From assembly GCA_030615265.1 (NCBI GenBank), contig JAUWZP010000003.1, positions 1 through 49,923 on the forward strand: 49,923 nucleotides of DNA. The letters are read 5' to 3'. Below the pieces are notes generated by a model. The model had not been told where the DNA came from and made no database searches. It saw only the letters and a program-made list of their open reading frames with translations. Made by a program: the position numbers and the translations under genes. This DNA comes from Candidatus Bathyarchaeota archaeon. GTDB taxonomy: Archaea > Thermoproteota > Bathyarchaeia > Bathyarchaeales > Bathyarchaeaceae. Numbering within the stretch: the first letter of the stretch is position 1; each line of letters starts with the position of its first letter. This document shows, piece after piece, positions 25,117-32,511 of this stretch.

Positions 25117-25833
25117 TCATGGAGCAACCTTGAGGATTCTTCCGCTGAACGGTAAAACATCCAGCACTTCTTTTGGATCAGTGAGTACCATGGCTCCATA
25201 CTCGAGCATCTTCTTTGGCCAACTCAATGAAGAGTCATTCATGATGGAACTCCAAATGAAGAGCGGTCGTCCAAGCCTGAGAGCCTCCCATCCTTGATGC
25301 AGAGAGCCGCTGGTATCCCCCGCCTCGACAATGATTGAGGCGTCAGAAATGAGTGCCATCAGTCGATTTCGAATAACGAAATTTTTCCGCTGAGTTGGAT
25401 ACCCCATTGGAAATTGGGAAATCGCCATGTGGTGGCGCATAATGACCTCTTGAAGTCGGGAGTTTTTTTGTGGGTAAACGCGGTCTAAGGATGTTCCGAG
25501 AACCGCGATCGTGTGTCCCCCCTCTTCAATGGCGGCTTTGTGTGCCGAAGTGTCAATTCCCTCAGCAAGCCCGCTAACAACTATGGCCTTTCCTTTGACA
25601 AGAGTTCTTGCAATGTCACTTGCTGCTTGGAGACCTTCCGGAGACGCTTTCCTTGAGCCTATTACTGCTGACCTCGGACTTGGCAGCGGAATCGGCAGAT
25701 CACCTGCCACGTAGAGTTCCTTTGGAGCATACTTGTCTTCCACATCGTTTAGCGGACCCACAAGATCCTCGAAGGTGTGAGTTGAGGTTTTTATTCCTTT
25801 TTGCATCTCCATCAATCTTTCCTGAGAAATCAC
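25117..25833 (-). CDS. DprA/Smf-like Rossmann-fold (SLOG) protein
   Basis: A 238-residue protein. DprA landmarks: VIGSRKASPEGLQAASDIAR, VVSGLAEGIDTSAHKAAIEE, HTIAVLGTSLDRVYPQKN, AISQFPMGYPTQRKNFVIRN and SIIVEAGDTSGSLHQGWEAL. Bacterial DprA loads RecA on incoming ssDNA; relatives of the SLOG fold bind nucleotides in conflict systems. GTG 25833 is chosen because TTATAAAT centred near 25863 predicts a leaderless start there; ATG 25812 is possible. The frame opens at 25950, but that part contains TGCATGCA repeats. Confidence 0.85.
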   Translation of the reverse strand: MISQERLMEMQKGIKTSTHTFEDLVGPLNDVEDKYAPKELYVAGDLPIPLPSPRSAVIGSRKASPEGLQAASDIARTLVKGKAIVVSGLAEGIDTSAHKAAIEEGGHTIAVLGTSLDRVYPQKNSRLQEVIMRHHMAISQFPMGYPTQRKNFVIRNRLMALISDASIIVEAGDTSGSLHQGWEALRLGRPLFIWSSIMNDSSLSWPKKMLEYGAMVLTDPKEVLDVLPFSGRILKVAP

Positions 25834-25856
25834 GACTATTAATAGTCTTTCATGGA

Positions 25857-25868
25857 AATTTATAACAC
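25857..25868 (-). promoter_or_regulatory. TATA box of the DprA-phosphoribosyltransferase operon
   Basis: GTGTTATAAATT on the minus strand, about 28 nt upstream of GTG 25833. Confidence 0.5.
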
Positions 25869-25875
25869 TATCGCT

Positions 25876-25930
25876 ATGCATGCATGGGGAGTTTTGCGGG
25901 GGATCTCTCCACTCTTGCATGCATACATTC
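25876..25930 (+). repeat. Composite repeat: palindrome + GGRGA hairpin + palindrome (copy C)
   Basis: ATGCATGCATG, then TGCGGGGGATCTCTCCA (25895-25911) with a GGGGA-TC-TCTCC stem, then CTCT and TGCATGCATAC. Same order as copy D near 15.6 kb. It separates the DprA operon from a 5'-truncated gene. Confidence 0.6.
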
Positions 25931-25981
25931 CGTATCAGTCTAGCCTGCACTGCAAAAGCGAAAAGAAAAAAGGGAGTTTAG

Positions 25982-26773
25982 AACGTACTTTTCAAGAAGG
26001 AAAACAGTCTGTCAGGCGAAAAGAAACAGATCAAAAGATGGATAGTTCCTGCGGGAAAAAAGGAAAAACTTCTGATTGCTACAACGTCTCATCCAGAAGG
26101 AAACTCAAAGCTTATCATCAAGATATTAGGCAAACTTAATGAGCACTTGACATTATCTGTCAAAGATGACGGGACTTTTGATTTTCATCATACAAAGGAA
26201 GGGAAAGAAAAGAACTACATCCCGCTTGCAAAAGGTCGCATAAAGCTAGACGAACTACGTGAAGCTGCGGAAGAATGGTATCGAAACACGTCCAAAGCCT
26301 TTGAGAATCCTATGAAGATAACTGACCAATCTCTCCAAGAACTCATCTTTTTGATTCCAAAAAGCCAAGATTTGCTGAAAGAATTCTATGCAAGATACTA
26401 TCCCATCAAGAGGCGAAAGCAGATCTATCCTGACTCAAAAACTCAAAGACTCATGGCAAGGAATCTGCAGCGCTACTTTCTCGTTGGCTATGCGGACGAA
26501 GTTGCTGGAGAAGAATTTGTGTTTGCTATTTTGTTCAATCCAGAAGACGAGTCAGTGAATTTTCTGTTCAACAACCACGGGAAGTGTTGGGTTATGGATC
26601 TCACAGCTTTAGCAAGCATATTACCCCAATCATTTGAAATTGAGTCAAGATATTGTTATCGTTGCGGCACTGAGGTTCCTCTAACCAGCGGCTGGTGCCC
26701 TATCTGCAAGAAAAGGATCAGGAAAATGCACACAAACGAGAAAAAAAGGGAAATCGCATGTATGGAGGAATAG
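25982..26773 (+). pseudogene. 5'-truncated gene for an unknown protein with C-terminal Zn ribbon
   Basis: The frame is open from 25982 (after TAG 25979) but has no ATG, GTG or TTG until TTG 26147, although the codons from 26006 on look like protein (KKQIKRWIVPAGKKEKLLIA, TSHPEGNSKLIIKILGKL). The beginning therefore seems lost, about 50 bp downstream of repeat copy C. If TTG 26147 is used, a 208-residue protein results. It ends in a zinc ribbon (CYRCGTEVPLTSGWCPICKK) after an alpha/beta domain. The family is not recognised. Confidence 0.5.
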
Positions 26774-26834
26774 CCTTTGGTTTACCGTGAACATCTAACT
26801 GATCCTTGGCATTGCAGCTGGTGCAGCTTCAAAC

Positions 26835-27092
26835 ATGAAAACTTTGAAAAGGTCGTGGAACACGAAAATAGGGAGCATGGAGGGGGAAAAAGAAGTGAGT
26901 GAGACTAGATGTTCCAAATGCGGTGGAGAAATGGTAGAGGGAACAACGCCAGTCTTCGGTGATTCTTTCGCATGCACAAGGCGAAATCAGAAAAAGCTGG
27001 AAGAACAGGGCATGGACAGAATTCGAGCTTACTACTGTAGAAACTGCGGTTACCTCGAGTTCTATAAGGAGATCAAGAAAAACAAGGAGTAG
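26835..27092 (+). CDS. Small Zn-ribbon protein
   Basis: A protein of up to 85 residues; ATG 26877 is an alternative start that begins closer to the domain. Two knuckles, CSKCGGEMVEG and YYCRNCGYLEF, separated by about 37 residues resemble nucleic-acid-binding Zn-ribbon proteins of the kind found in many archaea. It is the last gene before eIF2-gamma. Confidence 0.65.
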   Translation: MKTLKRSWNTKIGSMEGEKEVSETRCSKCGGEMVEGTTPVFGDSFACTRRNQKKLEEQGMDRIRAYYCRNCGYLEFYKEIKKNKE

Positions 27093-27188
27093 GTTTTTAG
27101 AGTTCTTGTAGCGACGTACTTGATGTGCTCCGCAAAACCTTTTTACCACGACCACACCTTATGGTCTCCGTAATAGAGTGCATTAAAC

Positions 27189-28457
27189 ATGACTGAGAAA
27201 CCGAAGAAGGGACCCAAGAAAAGTGTAACTTTACCCCGTCAACCAGAAATAAACATTGGAACAATCGGGCACGTAGACCATGGAAAAACCACTCTAGTTC
27301 AAGCTTTAACAGGTATTTGGGCAGCACGGCACAGCGAGGAGTTAAGACGAGGCATTACCATTAAGCTTGGCTACGCAGACACCGCCATTTTTAAGTGTCC
27401 CAAATGCGAAGCTCCGAAATGCTACACGACTGAACCAAAGTGTTCTCATTGCGGTTCTCCAACGGAATTCGTTCGAGCCATAAGTTTCGTTGATGCCCCT
27501 GGCCATGAAGCGCTTATGGCAACCATGCTTTCCGGTGCAGCGGTCATGGACGGAGCCCTGCTTGTCATAGCCGCGGATGAGCGTTGTCCTCAACCACAAA
27601 CCAGAGAGCATCTGGCTGCCATCGAGGTTGTTGGAGTAGGCAACCTTGTGATTGTCCAGAACAAAATTGACCTCGTAGACGAGAAACGAGCGCTGGAAAA
27701 CTATGAGGAAATCGTGCAGTTTGTAAGCGGTTCTATCGCGGAAAACGCGCCGATAATTCCAGTTTCGGCTCAGCACAGCGTTAACATTGACGCTTTAATT
27801 CAAGCCTTGGAAGAGACTATTCCAACGCCAAAACGCGATTCAACCAAGCCTCCTAGAATGCATGTTGTACGTTCTTTTGACGTGAATAAGCCTGGAACAA
27901 AAGCTAAGAAGATAGTTGGAGGAGTCCTAGGTGGCACAATTCTTCAAGGAAAATTCGGTGTCAAAGATAAAATAGAAATTCGCCCTGGAATCCGCACAAT
28001 AAAACAGGGACGAACATTTTATGAGCCTCTCTTAACCGAAATCACTACTCTGCAAGCTGGAAGAAGAGAGGCCAAAGAAGCTCAATGCGGAGGCCTAGTG
28101 GGCATCGGAACCCTGCTTGACCCATCTTTAACAAAGGCTGATGGACTCATAGGAAATCTGGTGGGTATGCCCGGCAAGCTTCCCCCAACACTTTCTGAAT
28201 TAACATTGGAGACTCATCTTTTTGACCGCGCAGTTGGAACCAAAGAGCTGACTGAAGTGGAAAAAGCGCGCATGGGCGAGCATCTTCTTTTAGACATCGG
28301 AACCAGCATTACGGCTGGAAATGTTGTTTCAGTGAAAAAGGAGGATGTAACGCTTAAACTTGGGCGTCCAGTGTGCGCTGAAAAGGGAACAAGAGCAGCC
28401 ATAAGCAGAAAGATCGCTGGAAGATGGCGCCTCATCGGCTACGGAATACTAAAATGA
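27189..28457 (+). CDS. eif2g: Translation initiation factor 2 subunit gamma
   Basis: A 422-residue GTPase, full length. G1 GHVDHGKTTLVQAL, switch I region RGITIKLGYAD, a zinc knuckle (CPKCEAPKCYTTEPKCSHCG), G3 DAPGHE, G4 QNKIDLV and the SAQH motif are all present, followed by two beta-barrel domains. It binds initiator tRNA with alpha and beta subunits. It resumes the ribosomal/transcription cluster that began with rps6e and reads into a PIN-domain gene 13 nt later. Confidence 0.97.
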   Translation: MTEKPKKGPKKSVTLPRQPEINIGTIGHVDHGKTTLVQALTGIWAARHSEELRRGITIKLGYADTAIFKCPKCEAPKCYTTEPKCSHCGSPTEFVRAISFVDAPGHEALMATMLSGAAVMDGALLVIAADERCPQPQTREHLAAIEVVGVGNLVIVQNKIDLVDEKRALENYEEIVQFVSGSIAENAPIIPVSAQHSVNIDALIQALEETIPTPKRDSTKPPRMHVVRSFDVNKPGTKAKKIVGGVLGGTILQGKFGVKDKIEIRPGIRTIKQGRTFYEPLLTEITTLQAGRREAKEAQCGGLVGIGTLLDPSLTKADGLIGNLVGMPGKLPPTLSELTLETHLFDRAVGTKELTEVEKARMGEHLLLDIGTSITAGNVVSVKKEDVTLKLGRPVCAEKGTRAAISRKIAGRWRLIGYGILK

Positions 28458-28470
28458 AAGCGATAGTCTG

Positions 28471-28878
28471 TTGGGAGAATTGACCCTAAAAGTCATTTTA
28501 GACTCCAATTTTCTCTTCATTCCGTCCCAATTTCAAGTAGACATATTTGAGGAGCTTTTGAATCTTTTAAACCATCGGTTTGACCCAGTTCTACTTTCTG
28601 TAACGAAGCAAGAGCTTCTAACAATGGCAAAGAAAGGTTCTCCAAAAATGCGAAAGCAAGCTTCGTTGGCGCTACAACTAGCCCAAAAGTGTCGCATCGT
28701 CCAAGTTAAGCGAGGCGCAGACGAGACACATGATGATGTTATCGTGCGAATAGCACAAAAACTGAAATGCTCAGTGGCAACAAACGACCGAGCACTAAGA
28801 AAGGAACTGCGAATTAGGGGAATCCCTGTGATTTTTTTGAGAGGGAAAACTCGTTTAACTTTAGAGGGCGCTTTGTGA
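28471..28878 (+). CDS. PIN-domain protein (Fcf1/Utp23-like)
   Basis: A 135-residue protein from TTG 28471. The acidic PIN residues are visible: D in VILDSNFLFIPSQF, E in TKQELLTMAK, the DETHDD cluster, and D in VATNDRALRKEL. PIN domains cleave RNA. In archaea this single-domain protein sits between eIF2-gamma and Rpo7 and is presumed to act in rRNA processing. Confidence 0.88.
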   Translation: MGELTLKVILDSNFLFIPSQFQVDIFEELLNLLNHRFDPVLLSVTKQELLTMAKKGSPKMRKQASLALQLAQKCRIVQVKRGADETHDDVIVRIAQKLKCSVATNDRALRKELRIRGIPVIFLRGKTRLTLEGAL

Positions 28879-28966
28879 TGTTTGTGTTTTCCGAAAGCCT
28901 AATATTTAGGCGCAGTTTATGTGAGAAAGACTTCCTCGGAGAAAAAGTCATGTTTGAGGAACGTTT

Positions 28967-29596
28967 ATGTTTAAGCTCATCGAGTTAGAGGACACAATTC
29001 GCACACCTCCTGACAAGTTTGGTGAACCCATCGAAGAGGTTGGTTATGACCAATTAAGACTGAAATATGAAGGCATGGTAGACGAGGAACTCGGCTACGT
29101 CATAGCCGTAACCGACATTCAGGTTAATCCTGTGGGAAAGATTATTCCAGGCGACGGCGCAACCTATCATAAAGTTTTGTTTTCGCTTCTCACGTTTCTT
29201 CCGAAGATTCAAGAAGTTGTTGAGGGCGAAGTGGTTGAGATAGCCGATTTCGGAGCGTTTATTCGTGTGGGCCCAATCGACGCCTTGTTGCATGTGTCTC
29301 AGCTTATGGACGATTACATATCTTACGATGAAAAACAAGGCGTACTCATGGGTAGAGAAACCCGAAGGAAACTTTCAACAGGCGACCAAGTTAGAGTACG
29401 CGTAACCGCCGTTTCGCTCGGAAGAGGCGGAAGCTCAGGCAAAGTCGGCGTGACCGCCCGACAACCCTTCCTTGGAAAACTAGAATGGATAAGAAAGGAA
29501 ATAGAAAAACTGAGAAGCGCAGAGGCAGAGAAAGCCAAAAAGCCGGAAAAGCCAGCCAAGCAAGCTGCGCCCACAGTCAAACAGGCGAAAACTTAG
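28967..29596 (+). CDS. rpoE1: DNA-directed RNA polymerase subunit Rpo7 (E')
   Basis: A 209-residue protein. N-terminal RNP-like domain (MFKLIELEDTIRTPPDKFGE, VNPVGKIIPGDGATYHKVLF) and an S1 OB-fold (VVEGEVVEIADFGAFIRVGP, DALLHVSQL). With Rpo4 it forms the polymerase stalk. The last about 25 residues are a Lys/Ala/Pro-rich extension. Confidence 0.95.
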   Translation: MFKLIELEDTIRTPPDKFGEPIEEVGYDQLRLKYEGMVDEELGYVIAVTDIQVNPVGKIIPGDGATYHKVLFSLLTFLPKIQEVVEGEVVEIADFGAFIRVGPIDALLHVSQLMDDYISYDEKQGVLMGRETRRKLSTGDQVRVRVTAVSLGRGGSSGKVGVTARQPFLGKLEWIRKEIEKLRSAEAEKAKKPEKPAKQAAPTVKQAKT

Positions 29597-29608
29597 GAGA
29601 AATGAAAC

Positions 29609-29794
29609 TTGACTGAAAAAGCTTGCCGCGAATGTCATGTATTAACCGCAGGGTCAGTCTGCCCGCGCTGCAAGACCCCAAGCTTAAGCGATGATTTTTC
29701 AGGGCGTGTAATTATTTTTGACCCTGAGGGGTCTGCTATAGCGAAGTCTATGAAAATCGACAAGAAAGGACGATACGCTCTTCGCGTAAGATAA
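29609..29794 (+). CDS. spt4: Transcription elongation factor Spt4 (RpoE2)
   Basis: A 61-residue protein from TTG 29609, 12 nt after Rpo7. Zinc ligands in CRECHVLTAGSVCPRC, then SDDFSGRVIIFDPEGSAIAK, fit Spt4. It pairs with Spt5 to increase polymerase processivity. Confidence 0.93.
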   Translation: MTEKACRECHVLTAGSVCPRCKTPSLSDDFSGRVIIFDPEGSAIAKSMKIDKKGRYALRVR

Positions 29795-29842
29795 TCAAGA
29801 ATGCAGTCTTTTCCCTCATAGTATTTTAGGGAGGACAGAAAA

Positions 29843-30382
29843 ACGCCACTTGCTGTACAGACACTTATTCTTCCGTCCAAACTGCGTCGAGAACTGAAAG
29901 CTCCGCTTGGAAAGTTAATCTTGGGCTCTCCTCGAGAAGCCATGGAACAGCTAGAAGAACTGGTAGGTAAAGAGAAGCCAGCAATGATTATTTCAGTGGG
30001 CGACATAGTCTCAGAAAACATGGCTAAACATGGCATCTTAACTCATCTTGCAATCGTGGATAATCGGGTTATGCGACAGCCGCGAGAACCCGTTGTGCTA
30101 AAGGTAAACCAGACAATACACGTTAAGAATCCTGCTGGAACCATAACCGACGAAGCTTGGCTTGCAGTAAAGGAGGCGTTAAAGCAAGAACATTCTGTCA
30201 AGATTGTTGTTGACGGCGAAGAAGACCTCCTCGCTTTGGTTGCGTTGCTTCATGCACCCTTAAACGCGCTTGTTGTCTATGGTCAACCCTACGCGGGAAT
30301 CGTAGCTGTCAAGGTTACACAGCGGAAAAGACAAAAGGCTCGCGGTATAATAGAGGCTATGAAGCCAATTACGAAAAGCTAA
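29843..30382 (+). CDS. GTP-dependent dephospho-CoA kinase (DUF359), start codon unclear
   Basis: The family signature is clear: ILPSKLRRELKAPLGKLILG, then IISVGDIVSENMAKHG, NHxxR-like VDNRVMRQPRE, and a C-terminal VVDGEEDLLALVALLHAPLN. It makes CoA from dephospho-CoA using GTP. The conserved N-terminus lies upstream of the first usual start (TTG 29921), yet the frame between TAG 29819 and 29921 has no ATG, GTG or TTG. GGGAGG at 29829-29834 would position ribosomes at about 29843 (ACG). A rare start or a sequence error is likely. Confidence 0.82.
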   Translation, partial: TPLAVQTLILPSKLRRELKAPLGKLILGSPREAMEQLEELVGKEKPAMIISVGDIVSENMAKHGILTHLAIVDNRVMRQPREPVVLKVNQTIHVKNPAGTITDEAWLAVKEALKQEHSVKIVVDGEEDLLALVALLHAPLNALVVYGQPYAGIVAVKVTQRKRQKARGIIEAMKPITKS

Positions 30383-30428
30383 AGTAAAGGATTCTATATC
30401 AAATCAACAACCCTTCGGAAGTATACCT

Positions 30429-30848
30429 ATGGGCATCAAAATCATAGCGCAAAAGTACAACCCGCTACTTAAGCGGAAAGAAGTTGTCTTCGAAGTGAAC
30501 CATGAAAAGGTAAAGGGAACGCCTTCACGTTTAGAAATCAGAGCAAAACTCGCGAAATTGCTGAAGATGAAGCTTGAGCAAGTATATGTGAGAAAAATGG
30601 AGACAAAGACAGGAACGATGATTGCCTTAGGTGAAGCCAACGGCTACGACACGGCTGAACAGGCCATGCTCATTGAACCAAAATATGTTATTGAAAGAAA
30701 CACTCCAAAAGAGAAAGCAAAAGAAGCAGAGAAACCTAAAAAGGCGGAGAAAATAGAAGAACCAAAGAAGCCGGAAAAACAGGTAGAAAAAGCGGAAGAG
30801 TCCAAAGTGGCTGAAAAGGCTACACAACCAAAGGAAAAGGAGGAATAA
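30429..30848 (+). CDS. rps24e: 30S ribosomal protein S24e
   Basis: A 139-residue protein. The S24e core spans residues 1-95: QKYNPLLKRKEVVFEVNH, RLEIRAKLAKLLKMK, VYVRKMETKTGTMIALGEAN. A Lys/Glu-rich tail of about 40 residues follows, similar in style to the tails of S6e and S27ae here. Confidence 0.95.
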   Translation: MGIKIIAQKYNPLLKRKEVVFEVNHEKVKGTPSRLEIRAKLAKLLKMKLEQVYVRKMETKTGTMIALGEANGYDTAEQAMLIEPKYVIERNTPKEKAKEAEKPKKAEKIEEPKKPEKQVEKAEESKVAEKATQPKEKEE

Positions 30849-30852
30849 CTAG

Positions 30853-31137
30853 ATGAGTAAACCCACTGAAACAGCGGAAACGACAGAAAAACCCACAGAA
30901 GAAGAACCTAAGGAAGAAACATCTCCCAAAGAAACGAAACCCGCAGAAGCCAAACCCAAAAAGAAGAAAAGCAAAGGCATCTATGTACATTATAAAGTTG
31001 AAGAGGGCACGCTCAAAAGGAAGCTTCCCTTCTGTGAACGCTGTGGCCCAGGATACTTTATGGCGAATCACGGCGACCGCTACACCTGCGGACACTGCGG
31101 CTTCACCAGGTACAAACCAGATGAAACAAGCAAGTGA
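30853..31137 (+). CDS. rps27ae: 30S ribosomal protein S27ae
   Basis: A 94-residue protein, 4 nt after S24e. The first about 40 residues are a Glu/Lys/Pro/Thr-rich extension; the conserved part carries the C4 zinc finger CERCGPGYFMANH and CGHCGFTRY. Typical archaeal S27ae proteins are about 50-60 residues, so the extension is lineage-specific. Confidence 0.95.
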   Translation: MSKPTETAETTEKPTEEEPKEETSPKETKPAEAKPKKKKSKGIYVHYKVEEGTLKRKLPFCERCGPGYFMANHGDRYTCGHCGFTRYKPDETSK

Positions 31138-31195
31138 GCGGTGCACACTTAAATCCGATAATGGGATACTATTATCCATTAAAGAGGACTATGTA

Positions 31196-31615
31196 ATGAT
31201 TCGAGTGAACGTTTTTGTGTATCAACTTTCTGCTGAGCGTTTCTGGGATATTGGAAAACCCATTCCACCAGTTAAGGTGGCGACAAATCTGAATGTTGTT
31301 GGGATTGAAAGCAAAGGTGAAGAACTGCTTGAGGCTCCTTTTGTCTTCACCATCAATTATACGCCGGCCGTGGCTCAAATCGCCGTTAAAGGAAAGGCCC
31401 ATGTGAGAGGTTCAAAAGAGGAACTTGAAAAGATTCAAAAAGCTTATGCGGACAAGCAGCCCCCACCGCCGATAATTGTTCAATCCATATCTAACGTAGC
31501 CTTTCTGGAATCCATACTTATCTCTAGGACTCTAAATATTCCGCCACCTATTCCCTTACCTCAAATCCCGCCTATGAAAAAGAAAAAGCGTTCGGAGCCC
31601 TCTTATCGCGCATAG
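31196..31615 (+). CDS. Conserved hypothetical protein after rps27ae
   Basis: A 139-residue protein from ATG 31196, with GAGGAC at 31184-31189 as ribosome site; the longer frame to 30983 only overlaps rps27ae in another phase. An alternating beta pattern (RVNVFVYQLSAERFWD, LNVVGIESKGEELLEAPFVF, AVAQIAVKGKAHVRG) and a helix (SKEELEKIQKAY) are reminiscent of a SecB-like fold, but this is a guess. The Pro/Lys-rich tail is probably disordered. Confidence 0.7.
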   Translation: MIRVNVFVYQLSAERFWDIGKPIPPVKVATNLNVVGIESKGEELLEAPFVFTINYTPAVAQIAVKGKAHVRGSKEELEKIQKAYADKQPPPPIIVQSISNVAFLESILISRTLNIPPPIPLPQIPPMKKKKRSEPSYRA

Positions 31616-31620
31616 GACTC

Positions 31621-32025
31621 TTATTTTAAAGGCACGTACATCGACGACCGGGACGCACCGATGCCAGGTGTTCCATGTCTAACTGGCTTATTGGTAATAG
31701 CGAACTCGCCTAGGTAATGGCCTATCATTGCAGGTTTTATTTCCACAGGTGTGAATGCCTTTCCGTTGTGAACCAGAACTGTGACGCCCACCATCTCTGG
31801 CAGGATAATCATGTCTCGAACGTGAGTTTTAACCACGGTTTTTTCTCCTTGCGCTATGGCCTCTTTGACTTTTCGAACATTTTCAAGGAGGATTCTCTGT
31901 TCTTGGGTTAGACCTCTCAGTAAGCTTCGTCGTTGACGTGAAGGAAGCAAGTGGATAAACTCGTCCATGGACATGGTCTGTAATCCTTCAAGAGTGAAGC
32001 CCCTGTACTTGAATTCCTTTGGCAT
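31621..32025 (-). CDS. rps19: 30S ribosomal protein S19
   Basis: A 134-residue protein with the S19 signature: [60 protein letters not shown]. It normally lies in the S10/L2/L22 operon; here it stands alone on the minus strand, convergent with the gene after rps27ae. Confidence 0.96.
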   Translation of the reverse strand: MPKEFKYRGFTLEGLQTMSMDEFIHLLPSRQRRSLLRGLTQEQRILLENVRKVKEAIAQGEKTVVKTHVRDMIILPEMVGVTVLVHNGKAFTPVEIKPAMIGHYLGEFAITNKPVRHGTPGIGASRSSMYVPLK

Positions 32026-32133
32026 GTCGTGTTCCTCCGTGTTCTCTCATTGTGTTATTTTCGAGGTTAATTAACTTTGTTGAAGCGGAAACCTATATGT
32101 GTACCCGTAAAAAGTTGTGTGGTAGGGATTCTA

Positions 32134-32511
32134 ATGTATGTTACTAGCGCTGACAAAGTAAGGGAATACAGCCTCAAAAGAGAAGGCGCAAAAGGAGTCA
32201 AAGTCAAGTATTTACTTCATAAAGGCGTGGGCGCTAACCATATACAACTTCGACTGTTCACTATAGAAGTTGAGGGCTACACACCTCTAGAGAAACATGC
32301 ACACGAACATGAAGTTTACATGTTAAAGGGAAAAGCGCTTGTCAAAGGAGGCGACAAAGAAGTGTTAGTAACTCAAGGAAACGTCATATTCATTTCCTCA
32401 CATGAAGAACACCAGTTTAGAAATGTCGGCGATGAAGAAGTAGAGTTCTTATGCACAAAAGAAACTTCTCAACACGATTCTGTTAAGTCTTTTTCTTTTC
32501 TGCGCCTTTAA
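32134..32511 (+). CDS. Cupin-domain protein
   Basis: A 125-residue protein from ATG 32134 (the frame opens at TTG 32077, but the earlier codons are not protein-like). Cupin motif 1 is HAHEHEVYMLKGKALV, motif 2 is HEEHQFRNVGDE; the His/Glu residues would bind a metal. Small cupins of this kind may be isomerases, dioxygenases or sensors; the exact role is unknown. Confidence 0.82.
   Translation: MYVTSADKVREYSLKREGAKGVKVKYLLHKGVGANHIQLRLFTIEVEGYTPLEKHAHEHEVYMLKGKALVKGGDKEVLVTQGNVIFISSHEEHQFRNVGDEEVEFLCTKETSQHDSVKSFSFLRL

Larger units (their letters stand above)
3222..27188. mobile_element. About 24 kb accessory island inserted between rps6e and eIF2-gamma
   Basis: The gene order rps6e, then eIF2-gamma, PIN, Rpo7, Spt4, DUF359, S24e, S27ae is conserved across archaea. 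Here it is broken after rps6e and resumes at 27189. The interval opens with a tyrosine recombinase and holds replication-type, secreted, defence-like and broken genes. Repeats TGCATGCA and TGCGGGRGAYATCTCCA occur only here. I compared both edges by eye for a direct repeat that could be attL/attR and found none, so the limits are the intergenic borders, not proven ends. Several independent insertions are possible. Confidence 0.6.

Noticed and set aside
25852-26139. Plus-strand open frame of 95 codons across repeat copy C
   Set aside because: It runs through TGCATGCA repeats and lies in another phase than the protein-like codons of the truncated gene at 25982-26773.
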